Origin: Ectocarpus siliculosus
Lineage: Eukaryota; Sar; Phaeophyceae; Ectocarpales; Ectocarpaceae
Assembly (NCBI GenBank): GCA_000310025.1
Contig: FN649742.1
Span: 5,053,772-5,117,771, forward strand
Direction of reading: 5' to 3'
DNA: 64,000 nt
A program made the position numbers and the translations under genes. Position 1 is the first letter of the stretch. Each line of letters starts with the position of its first letter. Positions 12,504 to 24,240 of this stretch are shown piece by piece. Under the pieces are notes generated by a model. It did not search any database. It saw only the letters and a program-made list of their open reading frames with translations, and was not told the DNA's origin.

Positions 12504-14634
12504 TCATAGTACCTGAAGGAACGTGCTATAGGCACCCATCTGCACCATCACTCCGTGCCGGCATTGGTCAGTTCTTGGCGGTAGACTGGCGCTAAAGGCA
12601 GCGGCCTCTGGCAGAACTTCGAACGAAAATCCAGCCGCCCACAGTCCCCTCGCATAGGCGCCGTCGAAACATCTTGATCCACTCAACTCCTGAAGACAAC
12701 AATATAGTGCGCGGGCGGGGCGGGGTATGTCTTGCGCGTTCAAAGCTGGCGGTGGACTTTCAACACGAGTATGCATAAAAAAACGCTCATGTCAAGCTCT
12801 TTCTGCAGGGAGGGCCAGGTTCCACAAAACCGCGATCGTAGCCGCAGGTAGGCGGTGAAGCTTGTGATGATCGGCTGAATCGGGTGGACGACGTTTGCAT
12901 AACCTTTAGCGTGCGGCGCACTACTGTTCATGATGATATCACAAGCTTCCGATCAGCAGCTGCGATGGAATGTAGTGGCGAAGCAAACGCCAGCCATTCG
13001 CAATGTTCAAAAGCCCGCCTTACCTCAATGTGACGTAAAAACAGCGCAGGCGCTGACCACATGTCCACGACTATCACGGGGCTCACGGCGTCCGATTGTA
13101 GCAGTGCCAGTCCGTTCTTCGTCGTCCTCGTGCCACCCATGCCGCTATGTCTCGCACCGGCATCCCCCAACCCCTCCCCGGCTCCTTCGCCGTAAACTGC
13201 CCCTTCGAGAACCGAACCCCCGAGGTATAGATCCCGATTCGTGCGTGCATCCGAGAAACACAGGTCGGCGGTGCCGTCTGCAGCTTGCCTTCGTAGGTCT
13301 TCAAGCTCCAGGGTTGGGAGCTCTCCGGAGCCACGCTCATGATCACGGTCTACACACCACTGCGGGATTATCAACACTCTCGGTGCCTCTGTCGGCGTCT
13401 TGAGGGCCGTAACTACGGCTTGCTCGGCGCCTCTTGCTATGCGGAAGTCAGACGGAAGTATCAGAAGATGCCTGGCCGGGAAAACAAGAAAAAGACAGCA
13501 CGTGTGATGCGCTCCTGTATGCCTTACATTGAGGAGAGAAAGACAGAAACTGCAGATTGCGCTGAATACGGGGGCAACTGTCGGCTGTGCCCCAATTGGT
13601 CCCAACACTCTATGCTCTCTATTACACATGCGGCAACCGCAATTCGGCGCGACGGTAGCAACTTGAGGGTATTCCTGCGGCGGGGGGAGCGCCTGCGGTG
13701 GTCGGCACTCTTAGCGGACGGCACGGGACACGAACGACCATGACGACGACGAACCGTACGCCCACACGGTCTCTACATGGTAACTCGAAGGGCTGATGAC
13801 ACAGTATCGAGCAACTTTACCACCTACGAAGAGTAATCCTTGCCGTTCGGTATGTGGACTAACCTTGTTTGGCACAAGTCGCCCACGGCGTTCAGGAGTG
13901 CCTTTGTCGGCAGGTGACCACCATTCACTTCTTGGCCACCAGAGCTCGGCGAGAAGAAAAACACAATGTAAGCGTTGTCCAGTCCCCCAACCTTTTCCTC
14001 CGCGCGAATCAAATCTAGAACATTGCCCCTTTCCCGCTGTGGGTTGTTTAACATCAATACAATAATCTGGGAGGTGGCAAAGTGAAGGGCGACGGAAGAG
14101 AGAGGGGGGAAGGAGGGGGGCTCAGCAATCGCACTGTAGGAAGTAGGCAAAGACACCGAATCACGACCGCACAAGCAGTGTACCTTCCACCATACGTTTG
14201 TTGCCTGCTGAAACTTTGGACCGCTCCTTTCATTCTGAGTTCGCTTGGCGACTGAAAACCACGTGCAAAAAAAGAATCGCGACACGGCCATACAAGTGGT
14301 GCCGTCTTCTCCTATACACCAAGTAAAACCTTATCCCCAATCTTCTTCATCTGTCTTCTTTGCATAATTTCGTTTCGTGATTTCACCCGACAAAGACCCT
14401 ATCCCCCCCTCAAATCGTCGCATGCCCCACCTTTGGACCTTCCCAATCGCGACAGCTTCGTAGAAGCCGTGGGACATCACTGACCCCCCCCACCCCCCCC
14501 AGGGTAACCGCAGCCCCACCGGTCAACCCCTCTCGCCGCCTAGAGTCGTGCAGAGTTCTCAACCCGTCTCTAGGGGTTAGGCCGATGTCGCATTTAAACT
14601 TCGCCTCCTTCGTTCTCTCATTCTCAACGCTCCA
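12504..14634 (-). CDS. GT49 (LARGE/B4GAT1-like) glycosyltransferase module
   Basis: Minus-strand exons, phase-matched: 14634-14431, 14066-13864, 13471-13024, 12874-12785, 12689-12504, about 376 residues with an open 5' end. The order resembles the GT49 family, which adds glucuronic acid or GlcNAc in glycan synthesis in the Golgi. An opening strand (VTLGGVGGVSDV) is followed by RLLRSCRDWEGPK and then a strand IIVLMLNN, as in the family pattern of a C...W.GP block followed by a strand. HLPTKALLNAVGDLCQTR followed by LLILPSDFRIARG sits where the family has Y-P-x-N-x-L-R-N followed by the metal-binding DVDF loop. The last exon carries GLWAAGFSFEVLPEAAAF, resembling the family's L...G..F.VLP.AF. 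Only one Asp of the DxD loop remains (PSDF). The 12874-12785 donor (GTTTTT) is weak. The frame ends at a stop at 12504, or splices through GTACTA to an exon at 12141. It lies 387 bp downstream of the neighbouring glycosyltransferase stop and may be fused to it. Confidence 0.6.
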
Positions 14635-15020
14635 CTGCAAGCAGTACCGGTATGTAAACCGTTCTCGGTCCTGCAGTTTGGCATGCACCCACAGTTAACG
14701 CCACAGCGACGGAAGCAGGGCCGTAATATAGGCACGACACGGGGACATGCGACAGGAAAGCGCAAAACCGTGTGAAGGCTTTGGAAGGCTAAAAAAAAAG
14801 AGGCTTAGAGGCTTCAAATTTTAAGCCCACAGGCCAAGAACGACCTACGACGAGAAGCCTGTGCTTCCAAAGGGCACACGATGCAGTCAGTCGAACCACG
14901 CACCGTCCCAATTTTTTCCGAAATAGTACGGATCTCCTGCAACACCCATCCGCACCACGGCACCAGCAAAATTTCAACATAGTTATTGAGCCGTTATGAT
15001 AACGGCACCCATATACACGG

Positions 15021-18000
15021 CTACGAGCCTCCTCTATCCACGGAAAGATAACCAGCGTTTCGCAATGCACGCACCGCCGGAGGAGGAGCGTTGGGGTCCA
15101 AAGTTATGGCATGCCAATCTCCGTTCGGCAGCGGAACCAGTCCACCGTTCCCCGCCACCATCCCCCTATGTACAGGCGACATCGGTGGTCTGGTGTTCCA
15201 TGCCCTGTAGTTTCCCTTGAGCTCCTGGGTGTCAAGCAGCAGAAGAGATGTGGACACAGAATGTCAACTACTGTAGCTCTTCTGCAAACGGAGCGGTCGA
15301 CCAACGCCGCAACACGTTAACCATCCTTCTCGCAAAGTAGGCCGCCAATTTCCCCATGACAGCGACCATCTATTGTAGCACAAGGCTTGCGCACGGCAGT
15401 GTGTGAAGGTGAAGACACACATCGAGTGATGTCAAGCACACAAAGTGCGTCACCTGAAAGTGGTGGAAAGCACCCATGCTGCAGCCGTCCTCCACCTTGT
15501 CCTGCCACAAATTGACGAAATCTGCCCAGGAAATAATACGACGGCAGTGGTACAAGCGGCGCCGACAACAACACGTTCACTTCTTGCACGCATACGCGGT
15601 TGTGGTTGGTATTCCCTTTCCATTGCCTCTCAACACAGCACAGCACCCGCTTGCACATGAGTGGATGAAGCATTGCCTCTCAACACAGCACAGCACCAGC
15701 TTGCAGATGAGTGGATGAAGCAGTTCTTTCCGTGGTCAAGGAGCAAGAACGGCGAGGTTGGGGGTTGGAGGTTGCCGGTCATTAATAAGAGGTTCCAAAC
15801 AGCCAGGCCGGCACATGGAATTTGGGCGACTTAAAAAGCTTGGTAGAGCTAGAAGACATTAAACTCTAGCTTCGCAGCACTCGCAACCCCACCCCCCGGT
15901 TTACCGGGTATGCTGCACGAGTGATATGCCAGTAGCCTCTGTCACACACTTTGCCGTAGACACCGAAACACACGCCACTGACACAGGCACATCGTCGTGG
16001 ACTGCGGCAAAAATGGCAGTTCTCCCATGATGCTCTAACGGTGCTTGCGAACTTGACCGGACTCTAGAGATGCAAGACTCCCCCACCTCGCTCGTAGTAC
16101 CGCCCCTCCAACAGGAAGACGTTCGTCTTGGTCAGAGACTCTTTCAGCTTCAGGCACGTCTGGAAGTTGGGGCTTATCCAGTACTCGCAAAAGTAGCCCT
16201 GCTCCTCCGTCTCCACCGGAAAGTACTCGCCCTTATCCACCTGCCCAAACCACAACACGAAATGATTTCATACAGGGGAATAACAAGCATGACTCAAAAC
16301 GGTTACACTTGTAGTCCGCGTTTTCTCAGGGGGCTCATTAGTTGCTAATGAACATACCTGAGTAGTTTGTGCCATGCAGGGCCCGCCACAATTACAAATA
16401 CACGCGTGCGACACATTGTGTCAAATGTCTTTTAGAGCAGTTACGGTGGTTCGGTATACAGCCCCCACTCCCCCCCCCCAATCCCCAACAAAAGACGAGG
16501 CGAGTGTTCCACTCTGGACAAACTAGTAGCACGCGCGCAATAAACACGTTGCATTGGTATGCGTGGAAACACCTTTACACTACACCTCATGTTGGTGATG
16601 ATTACCTGCATCTTTCCACCGAAATCTGGCTCAACCACGTCGCCTCTCCTCCCCTGCTGTTGCGGGCAGCGCTTCACAAGTCCATCCCCTGTGATGACAA
16701 CCTCCTCTTGATCATCTTGTTTACCGCCTGGCATATCGGTGAAAACCTGCATCTCGCCACATGAACGGGTCACGTCAATCGCCCCGCGTGGCATTCATTG
16801 GACAGATCCAAAATGTGAACGCATGCATACCAGGCCGGGCATACGGGAATACGAGATCCACGTCCTATGCGAGATAGACCACCGCAAGTTTGCCCGGTCT
16901 CTTTCCGGTGTCTGTTGACTTGTTTGGGCAGCAATCCGCTCATGAAATGGCACGAAATGCGTACCTTGACGGCATATTTGGCCTTGACGTCTTTGGAGTA
17001 CATGAGGGCCATGCTGTAGCAGCCTTCCGCGCTCTCGAGGTTGTACTGCTTCGTCTCCATTGTCCTCTGAAACGTGGCGTAGTGAACCATCGCCGAGCGT
17101 GACAAACAAACGGACTTTTCGCAATCAACGCCAAAACAAATAAACGACAAGACCAGAGTCACATCACCACACAAGCGAAATGGCTCACGTGCAACAGGCT
17201 TCTACTCTCCTGACCAACACACCACGGATGGAAAAACCAAGCTGCCGCAAGGACGCAAAAAAGGAAAAAGGCACACTATCAATCGCAGACGAGCACGGGC
17301 CGCGTTCTGCCATACGTGCCCAATCGTCTGCCACCCACGGCAGTTTACCCTACGCAATGAGGTGCAACACGATCCTAAGCGCGATAGCCTTACCTCGATC
17401 CGCCTGTAGTAGTTGGACAAATGGGGACAACCCCGCCAAATGTGGTTGACCTTGTGGATGCTCTTGTGCACCGTCAGCTGGCCTCTCAAGTATGCGCGCT
17501 GCTGGTCCCCGAAGCTGCGACAATCGAGTGTGCGTCAGATGCGGTCCGATAATCAGCTGCCGACGAAGACTCAATTTTCTCAGAATATTAGCAATTTGAA
17601 AATGTCGAATGGCACGGTAAATGAGGAGCTACGACACATACACGAATGACGCCGCGTAGGAAAATGCAACATATCCCCACTGACCTGTACGTGATGATGT
17701 CGTAGTCTCGCATCTCACTGGGCTCCAACCAGCCTTTTGTCAGGTCCCCGAAAAACACATCAAGATCGCCGTACGCCCAGTGCGTATAATCCTTCAGGTA
17801 CTCTCGGAAAACCCAACCCAGGGCCGGCTTGAACTCCACCATGTAGTAAGGATTCTTCGTCCAGATGGCCGAAAGGACAGGCACAACCAATTAAGCGGTG
17901 AGCGACGTGGGTACGGTGAGCGTGTTGAATGCACAAAGTACTGCGGTGTCATGTCTCGCAACTTAATTGTGCACGGCGACTTGTTGATGTTGCTTCCCGA

Positions 18001-21000
18001 AAACGTCTGAGAACAACCGGGTACAAGGTAGCGCTGCTCTTCTTCTCTTCTAATTTCAGAACATCAACACGCTCCACTGGCCACACCTTTGCAAGAAGCT
18101 TCTGGATGAACCTTGCAGCCGTCCCGCGGACATTCCTCGCATGCATTTGAAGATCCGTGAGGTCCCCCATCAAAGCCGTGTGGAAATCCGAAACATATAC
18201 ATCGGGACGTTCGTCCGCATCGGCCGGGTACACCACCCCAGCCAACATCCAGGCAAGCTCTGCAGGAGAGGTACTGATCATGCGGACATTTGGAGGTGTG
18301 TTCACCTGGGCCAAATCCTGCTTCCCGTACGAACAAACCAATGCCGATCGGCCACGAAAAACATAAAACACGACGAATTACATACGTGGCGGCTTTTTGC
18401 CTCAAAGGTGTGGTAACGACAGTGTGCTCGTGGATGCAATAGTGCCATCCTCAATTCGATGGCTGGGTGAAACGTTCTACCGAGGGGGTTAGTTCTCCAT
18501 GTCCAAGGCCTCAACACAACCAGTTGTTGGGCTACTGTATCCATCGCGTGTGCACGCTGCCAAGTATAGAAATCTGGCATGACTATCATCATCAATGGTG
18601 ATCTCTCCGCAAGCAGGCATGTTTGATCATTTTGATTCAGAAGTTTTAATGAGCCGCGGAGCGCGAAGGGCGACCGTTCTTTTTCCCTCCGTCCCAGGCG
18701 GGAAGGGAAAAAACAGGCTCTAAATATCGGCTTGTTGTTCCGCCGCGTGGTACAGGGTCCCCAAAGTTTTATTTCCGCGAAGCCTAAATAGCCCACCTTT
18801 GGGACCAGACCGAGATCTACAGGGCACCGATCTACGATCTCTTCGCTTCAAAGGAGGGACAATAATATTGCACTCTTCGTCACACCGGTTTGGTCGTGCT
18901 CCGGAGAGAGATGACCGTGCTTCACAGGCTTTTGTGCCCAAAATTCATAGGAGATTGCCCACCCTGTCCCCGGGTGTTCAGGAAGAAAGGTCGGATTACA
19001 AAAGCGGAAATTTCAAGCGCGCGCGATTCAAACCACCAGGAGATATAGAGGTAGAGTACCGACCGTTCTAACTCTAGCACATCCACAGAATCACACCCAC
19101 CCGCCGTGGTCCAATCCCTTCCATAGGTGAAAGCACAGCAGCAACAGCAGACCTGGTGCCCGCTCTCTAGCTAAACAACAGGGAGAGTCTTGGCGGTTCT
19201 ATTGCCGTTGGAAAAATCGATGAGTGAAAACAGGATAGATTGATTGAGGTCTTGCCCACAGCAGCAACAACAGCAGCGGAGAGCGAAGTTGAGGCGGTTG
19301 GTGCTGTTGACGCAATCGCCATGTGGGACTCAGAACGATAGGGATGGCGTCTTTCGCCGAACAACGATAGGCGGCGTACAACGGAAGCAAGCATACGACG
19401 CCGCCTCCAGCAAGCGAGACAGAGAGAGACTGAGATGTTGACAAACGGTGCTTGCGAGAGAGCGAGCTGGCTCTGTCTCTTGGAGCTGCTGTGCTCCTGC
19501 CACTTTCGACCTGCTTCCCACACGCGCTGCCCGATGGGCTCCATCTATTTATACGTGTATTTTTTTTTGCCGGCGGCAGTGCTGTTAGGTGCTGATCGTT
19601 TGGCGGCACTGTTGCTGTAGCATCGGCGCGTCACAGCGTGTGTGTGCTCCTGCACCGTCTTGAAGATCCGCTCAATACAGTACGGATACAATTGTATGCA
19701 TATGTAGGATTTCGACTTTTTTCGTCTTCGCATTCCTTTTTCTCCTCTGGGACAGCGTTTTTCTTGCACTTTCTTCTGTATGGCACGCAGAGGACTCGTC
19801 GGTATAATACCCGTTACGTGTGGGGCTCGCGAGACGCTGGTGGTGCGTTAGGGCCACCTAACGTCGCTGGGACTGGCTCTTTCTTCAGGGGTTGGGAATC
19901 CGAACCATAAAAGCCTCCTCGAACGGCATGAAAACTGAAACAGAACTTTTTTCCTTGCCCCGCGCCACGCGCCCACGCGCCCACACAGCTGCTGTGATTG
20001 TTGTGTACACAACCACCACACAGTAACTGGCGCATGCGTACCCACAGCGGGGACCAAGACTCTTGGTGTTGCTCATGGGAACATACCACGTGACACAGAA
20101 GTCCTCTCGCACAACTCTGGCAGCGGTCATGTAAATTTCGATTCTGAAAAATCGAAAAATTCAAATACAGAAGTTGTGGTACGTAGCAGTCTACCGCTGT
20201 GCCTGTTCTTGGGCACGTTGAGCGTCTCTTTGATCCAATGTTGGTGTTTGCGTGAAAAATTCCCACCGACCCATGGGAAACACGATCGCACAAGAAGAGA
20301 AAGTAATCAAAAGCAGCGGATTACAGCAGTAGGGCCTGTAGCAAAGACGCCGCTAGCTAGAACGACACACGCGCACAAGCGAAGAGTCACGGCGGGAGAA
20401 AACAAAATCCCCCGCACATGATGCAAATTCCAGGCAAATAAGTATTCAGGTTGCACGCAAGCCGGCACTACCGAACGCCATGAAGACCAACCATCCATAC
20501 GACCGCGATCGCATTGATTGGCCATGTCCTCTTGCGTCGCCCCCGGGAGGGAAATCACCCAACTCCCGCAGGGGGACCTTGTACGGATGTATGAAGTGCG
20601 GAGGAAGTCTCCATCACACACAGCATCGCAGATCGCAGATACAGCAGGTATTGAGCCGAACGCACGGCTCATTACTCCTCCCTATCTACAGTAGTACTCT
20701 CGAAGAAGTTGCATCCTTCAGAAAATATAGCATACGATGTGAAGCACGAAATTTGACCGAAATTCAAATTCGGTGGGTGGTGGGGGGATGTTGTGGGATG
20801 TTGGTGCAAATATGAATATACCATGTACGCCCCCCAAGGTGCAAAAGATGGATGCACTGCTGCTGTGAAGGATAACAGTTTTCCTTACGGAGGTGAGGCC
20901 CCGCCGTGTTCGGTCCTCCCACGTGTTAGGGAACACGCGTTAGGGAACAGCAGGATAGGCAAAAGCAGGATACCACTGGTATCTCCTAACTTCTTCCTCA

Positions 21001-22164
21001 CGGTAGAAAAGAGGCTTTATCGGGAATTCGGGGAAACGCTCCATGGTGCGCTCTGGGAGCAACGCAAGTCAGCAATCTGCTATCGCGCTTGCGGTACAGG
21101 ACGCACATGGGTCCGTGAGAGAACGAGATCACGAGATACCCCGCACAATTTGGTCTTCTCAGCTATGTACAGAGGCTGCGTCGCTGCCGAGGTCGGTACC
21201 GCTGTGTTTGTAGTGCTTCGATCATTCTCTGCATGCACAAGCATACTATAGGAGTGGCTCTGCCCCAAAGCAAAAAAACGTGGACTCGAAACGGTTCCTA
21301 AACAGGGACGATACGCCGACAATGAGAATAATACGTGTGTGTGCTCAAAGCATGCACCAACCATAGAGCACCAACCCTGCGGGAGAGATTCTGCAGGAAT
21401 CCTTGGTAATCCCTCCGTGGCGCTGCGTACTGCGTACACTGAGAATCCACGAGAAGTGCGGCACGTTACAGAGCCTTGCACGACGCCAACAGTAAGAGCC
21501 CTGTGGGTCAGACAAACGCCAGAGTGGCGCAAGTAAACGTGTAGAGTGACGCCGCAATAAAACATTCGCCCACCTCTTCGCAGAAGATAAGCCAGTCGAC
21601 TAGGTCCTTGTTCGATGCCGCAAGGTCCGTGAAGGCATCAAACCATATCGGGAGGCCGGGGCCCGAGTATGGGATCAGCACCGCCACTCTCATATCCCCG
21701 TAGCCCTCATCATCATCCTCATCCTCGCTGCCAGACACACCATCATGCGATCCCGACAGAGTCTGGCGTGGTGGCAATTCGAATGCGACGGTAGCACCGT
21801 CCTTCTTCGGATGGTCCCACGCCACCGCAGCCGGTGCTGCTGGTCTTTCTGTTCTGGGTTCTCCGGGAACATCTTCATCATCTTCGGTCCGCGAGCGGGC
21901 TGCTCTCATCGAGTCCGGAACCGAGGGCGCCCCCGGACGCGAAGAGCCGCGCTCCTCCGCTTTCCCAGGCGAAACTACACCAGGTAGTCTCGAGTAGGAG
22001 TCAACGTACTGCGGCGTCGGGTGGTGTCGATGGGTCGGGCCATGGTGGTGCATCACCCATAGCTCAACGACTACAAACGAAACCAGAAGAACTCCGCATG
22101 CAAGTACGGGCCGGGACGATGACTGATTCGCACGCCCTCGCTTGCTCGTTCTTCTGCCTTCCAT
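15021..22164 (-). CDS. Type II membrane glycosyltransferase-like protein with DxD motif (DUF6625-like)
   Basis: Exons inferred on the minus strand: 22164-21574, 18305-18087, 17854-17685, 17514-17394, 17066-16965, 16746-16606, 16240-16087, 15521-15454, 15224-15021. All joins are GT-AG and phase-matched; the sum is 1,770 nt, 589 residues. The N-terminus has a basic stretch, then one hydrophobic anchor (VLACGVLLVSFVVVELWVM), then a low-complexity stem, as in Golgi type II enzymes. The catalytic region begins MRVAVLIPYSGPGLPIWFDA and DWLIFCEE. Exon 3 encodes NPYYMVEFKPALGWVFRE followed by HWAYGDLDVFFGDL, a DxD-type metal/sugar-nucleotide motif. Later exons carry QRAYLRGQLTVHKS, ESAEGCYSMA and GCSMGAFHHFQ. 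I recall this block order from uncharacterised GT-A-like proteins (Pfam DUF6625); the family name is from memory. Intron 1 is about 3.3 kb and holds CAG-rich simple repeats near 19137 and 19259. The stop at 15021 is only 387 bases from the next glycosyltransferase exon. Confidence 0.7.
15621..15720. repeat. 50-bp tandem duplication
   Basis: Two adjacent 50-bp copies (15621-15670 and 15671-15720), each beginning CATTGCCTCTCAACACAGCA and ending GTGGATGAAG, differ at only two positions. They lie in the intron between exons 7 and 8 of the minus-strand glycosyltransferase gene and do not touch the exons. The near identity indicates a recent duplication. Confidence 0.95.
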
Positions 22165-24240
22165 GATGGTAAAGGTTCACGGAGGTGTCACACGAATTCC
22201 TCGTGCTTCCATCCCCACGGATCGCCGCTGCCGTTGCTGTGTGTGGTGTCGTCTCGCTCTGTCTGCTGGTCGGCTGTCGGGTAGTTGGGGATGTGATACC
22301 TGGCTTGCTTGCGTGTGACACGGACTGGGGGGAGGGGGGGGGGGGGGGGTCGCAAGTATGGTCCGCGGCGAGTACACAGTTGCCACAGGAGGAGGAGCAG
22401 GCCAGCAAACACACGTAGAGACGCTGAGAACAATGGTGAAAGCTGGAAAACGAAGCAGCATGGGCCCTATTGCGGCACCTGCAGCGGTAATCCCGAAGAA
22501 GACGGATTACCAACTGCAGTCATTGATGGACTATGGCGACAACCTACAGGTGCGGGGCGTCTTTCACAGCAGAATTTGACACATGGATGACATCTCGTAG
22601 TCGGTGCCCTTCACGAAGGCCTACTGCTCTAACTCCACTCTGCTGCACATCAGTCGCTCTCAAATTTAATTTCACGCCAGTGTAGCCGTGCCGTGCGAGA
22701 TTTTTGGCTACCTACAAATACCTCCGGCAATTTTACTCTTTGATAAATCCAAACCTCTTTTTTTTTAAAGTGTATAATGTCGCTGCTGACCCGCTCGCTG
22801 TACACTCCTCAAGTACTCCGGCCGGACTGCTGTAGTTGTGTGTGTAAAGAAGTAGTCTATCTTTGACGCGCCAGCCGGGGTGACACAGGAGGAATACCCC
22901 ACCTTTCCCTCTGCGGGGCTTGCTTTCATTTTTTTTCGCGAAGAAGGTTTCAGCAGTCCCTTCGTCCCTTCCCTCTGCTATGTGTCGCTTGCAGTAAATG
23001 CGTACGTACACGCAACAGCCGTGCCGGCCCGCTTGTAAGAATCACCGACATTTTTGAGTGTACTCCTCCTGCAGGCCGATTCCTACACTACCATACTTAG
23101 GTTTTGGTGTAGTGCTGACGGCTGAGCTTAATTTTCTTACCGCCACTTTCCTTATTTTTCCAAAACCCTGAGCCTCGACTTCGTGCGGACATGCTTCCTT
23201 CCTGTGAGTGGGCCGGTATTTTTCACAACCGCGAGATTCGAACCCACACCCTACAGCAAAAATAGAGCTATTTAGAAGGTTTGATGAGGTTACCACCTGA
23301 ACCTACACAGCTAGCTCTGTGAGAGTGCTGAGAGCCGAAACGGACAGAAACGGAGGGCCCATGAGAACTCAGTCGCTGGTGTGTGGCCAAGCTCTTTGAA
23401 AAAAATGGTGAATGTCAAATGTCAATACTGCTGTTGTACCCGCGTAGCATGTCCTACAGCAGACGCAACGAGATGATCATCTTGCGTACGTGACTGCTTT
23501 TGAGGATCGTGGGAAGGGCATGAATCATTGACGCAGTGGTGTGTTTCGAGAGATTGCGTACGTGTGCGATGTTGTATTATTGCGATGTTGTATGTATACG
23601 TACGTTGAAATGGATATTTTCAGATATGAGTTTACTCATCAGGGTATGCATAAAGGTGAGGTGGGTGTTCAAACGCGGCCTGCCGGGTTGGGTGCCATGG
23701 AAAACACCGAATCGACGCTGTCGTTTAGCTGATGGCCGTTATACTTCTAGAGTAAAGCCGCGTTTGGTAGACGTGTCTGTAATCGTCTATGTGGTTCTTG
23801 GCCGATATGACGGTGAAATGGCAACAGTGCCTTTTTGAGGGCGGAGTGTCTCGACACAACCAGCAATTTTTCGGCATGCGTTCTGCAAGTCGAATCCACA
23901 CATGCGAACGTATCTTCAGCGTAACGGAGGACGTGGAATACGTGTGTATGTAACTGATTACTACATGCCCACGGTGACGCTTTGAGTTGAGCGCGACCAC
24001 TATGGTTTGCTTCGACACTGTGCAGATTCCACAGCGAGGAACATGTCATAGAAAGTTGCAATCCCATTGCGGTTGTTTGTCTCGAAGTGGAGTACCAGTA
24101 AAATGGAGACGAGACAACGGTGTATGATTTCGCCGATAAGTCTAACCGTTGCCGAAGGGAGGAATGAGAGTCTTTGGGCTTCGGTGGCATGTGATGTCCC
24201 CGACTCCTAAGATCAAACCCAGGATCACTCTTCCACTCGC
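22165..24240. other. Intergenic spacer between the glycosyltransferase gene start and the ING gene
   Basis: This is the region upstream of both the minus-strand glycosyltransferase (Met at 22164) and the plus-strand ING gene, so it probably holds both promoters. No coding exon was recognised. It contains a long G-rich run at about 22328-22350 (mirrored as C-runs on the other strand). On the minus strand near 23230-23245 there is a tRNA-like T-arm sequence (GGTTCGAATCTC) without a convincing full cloverleaf. Around 23570-23610 a short GCGATGTTGTAT segment is duplicated. Confidence 0.5.

Noticed and set aside
23200-23300. Possible tRNA gene on the minus strand (T-arm-like GGTTCGAATC)
   Set aside because: No acceptor stem, D-arm or anticodon arm could be drawn around it; kept only as a hint of tRNA-derived repeats.
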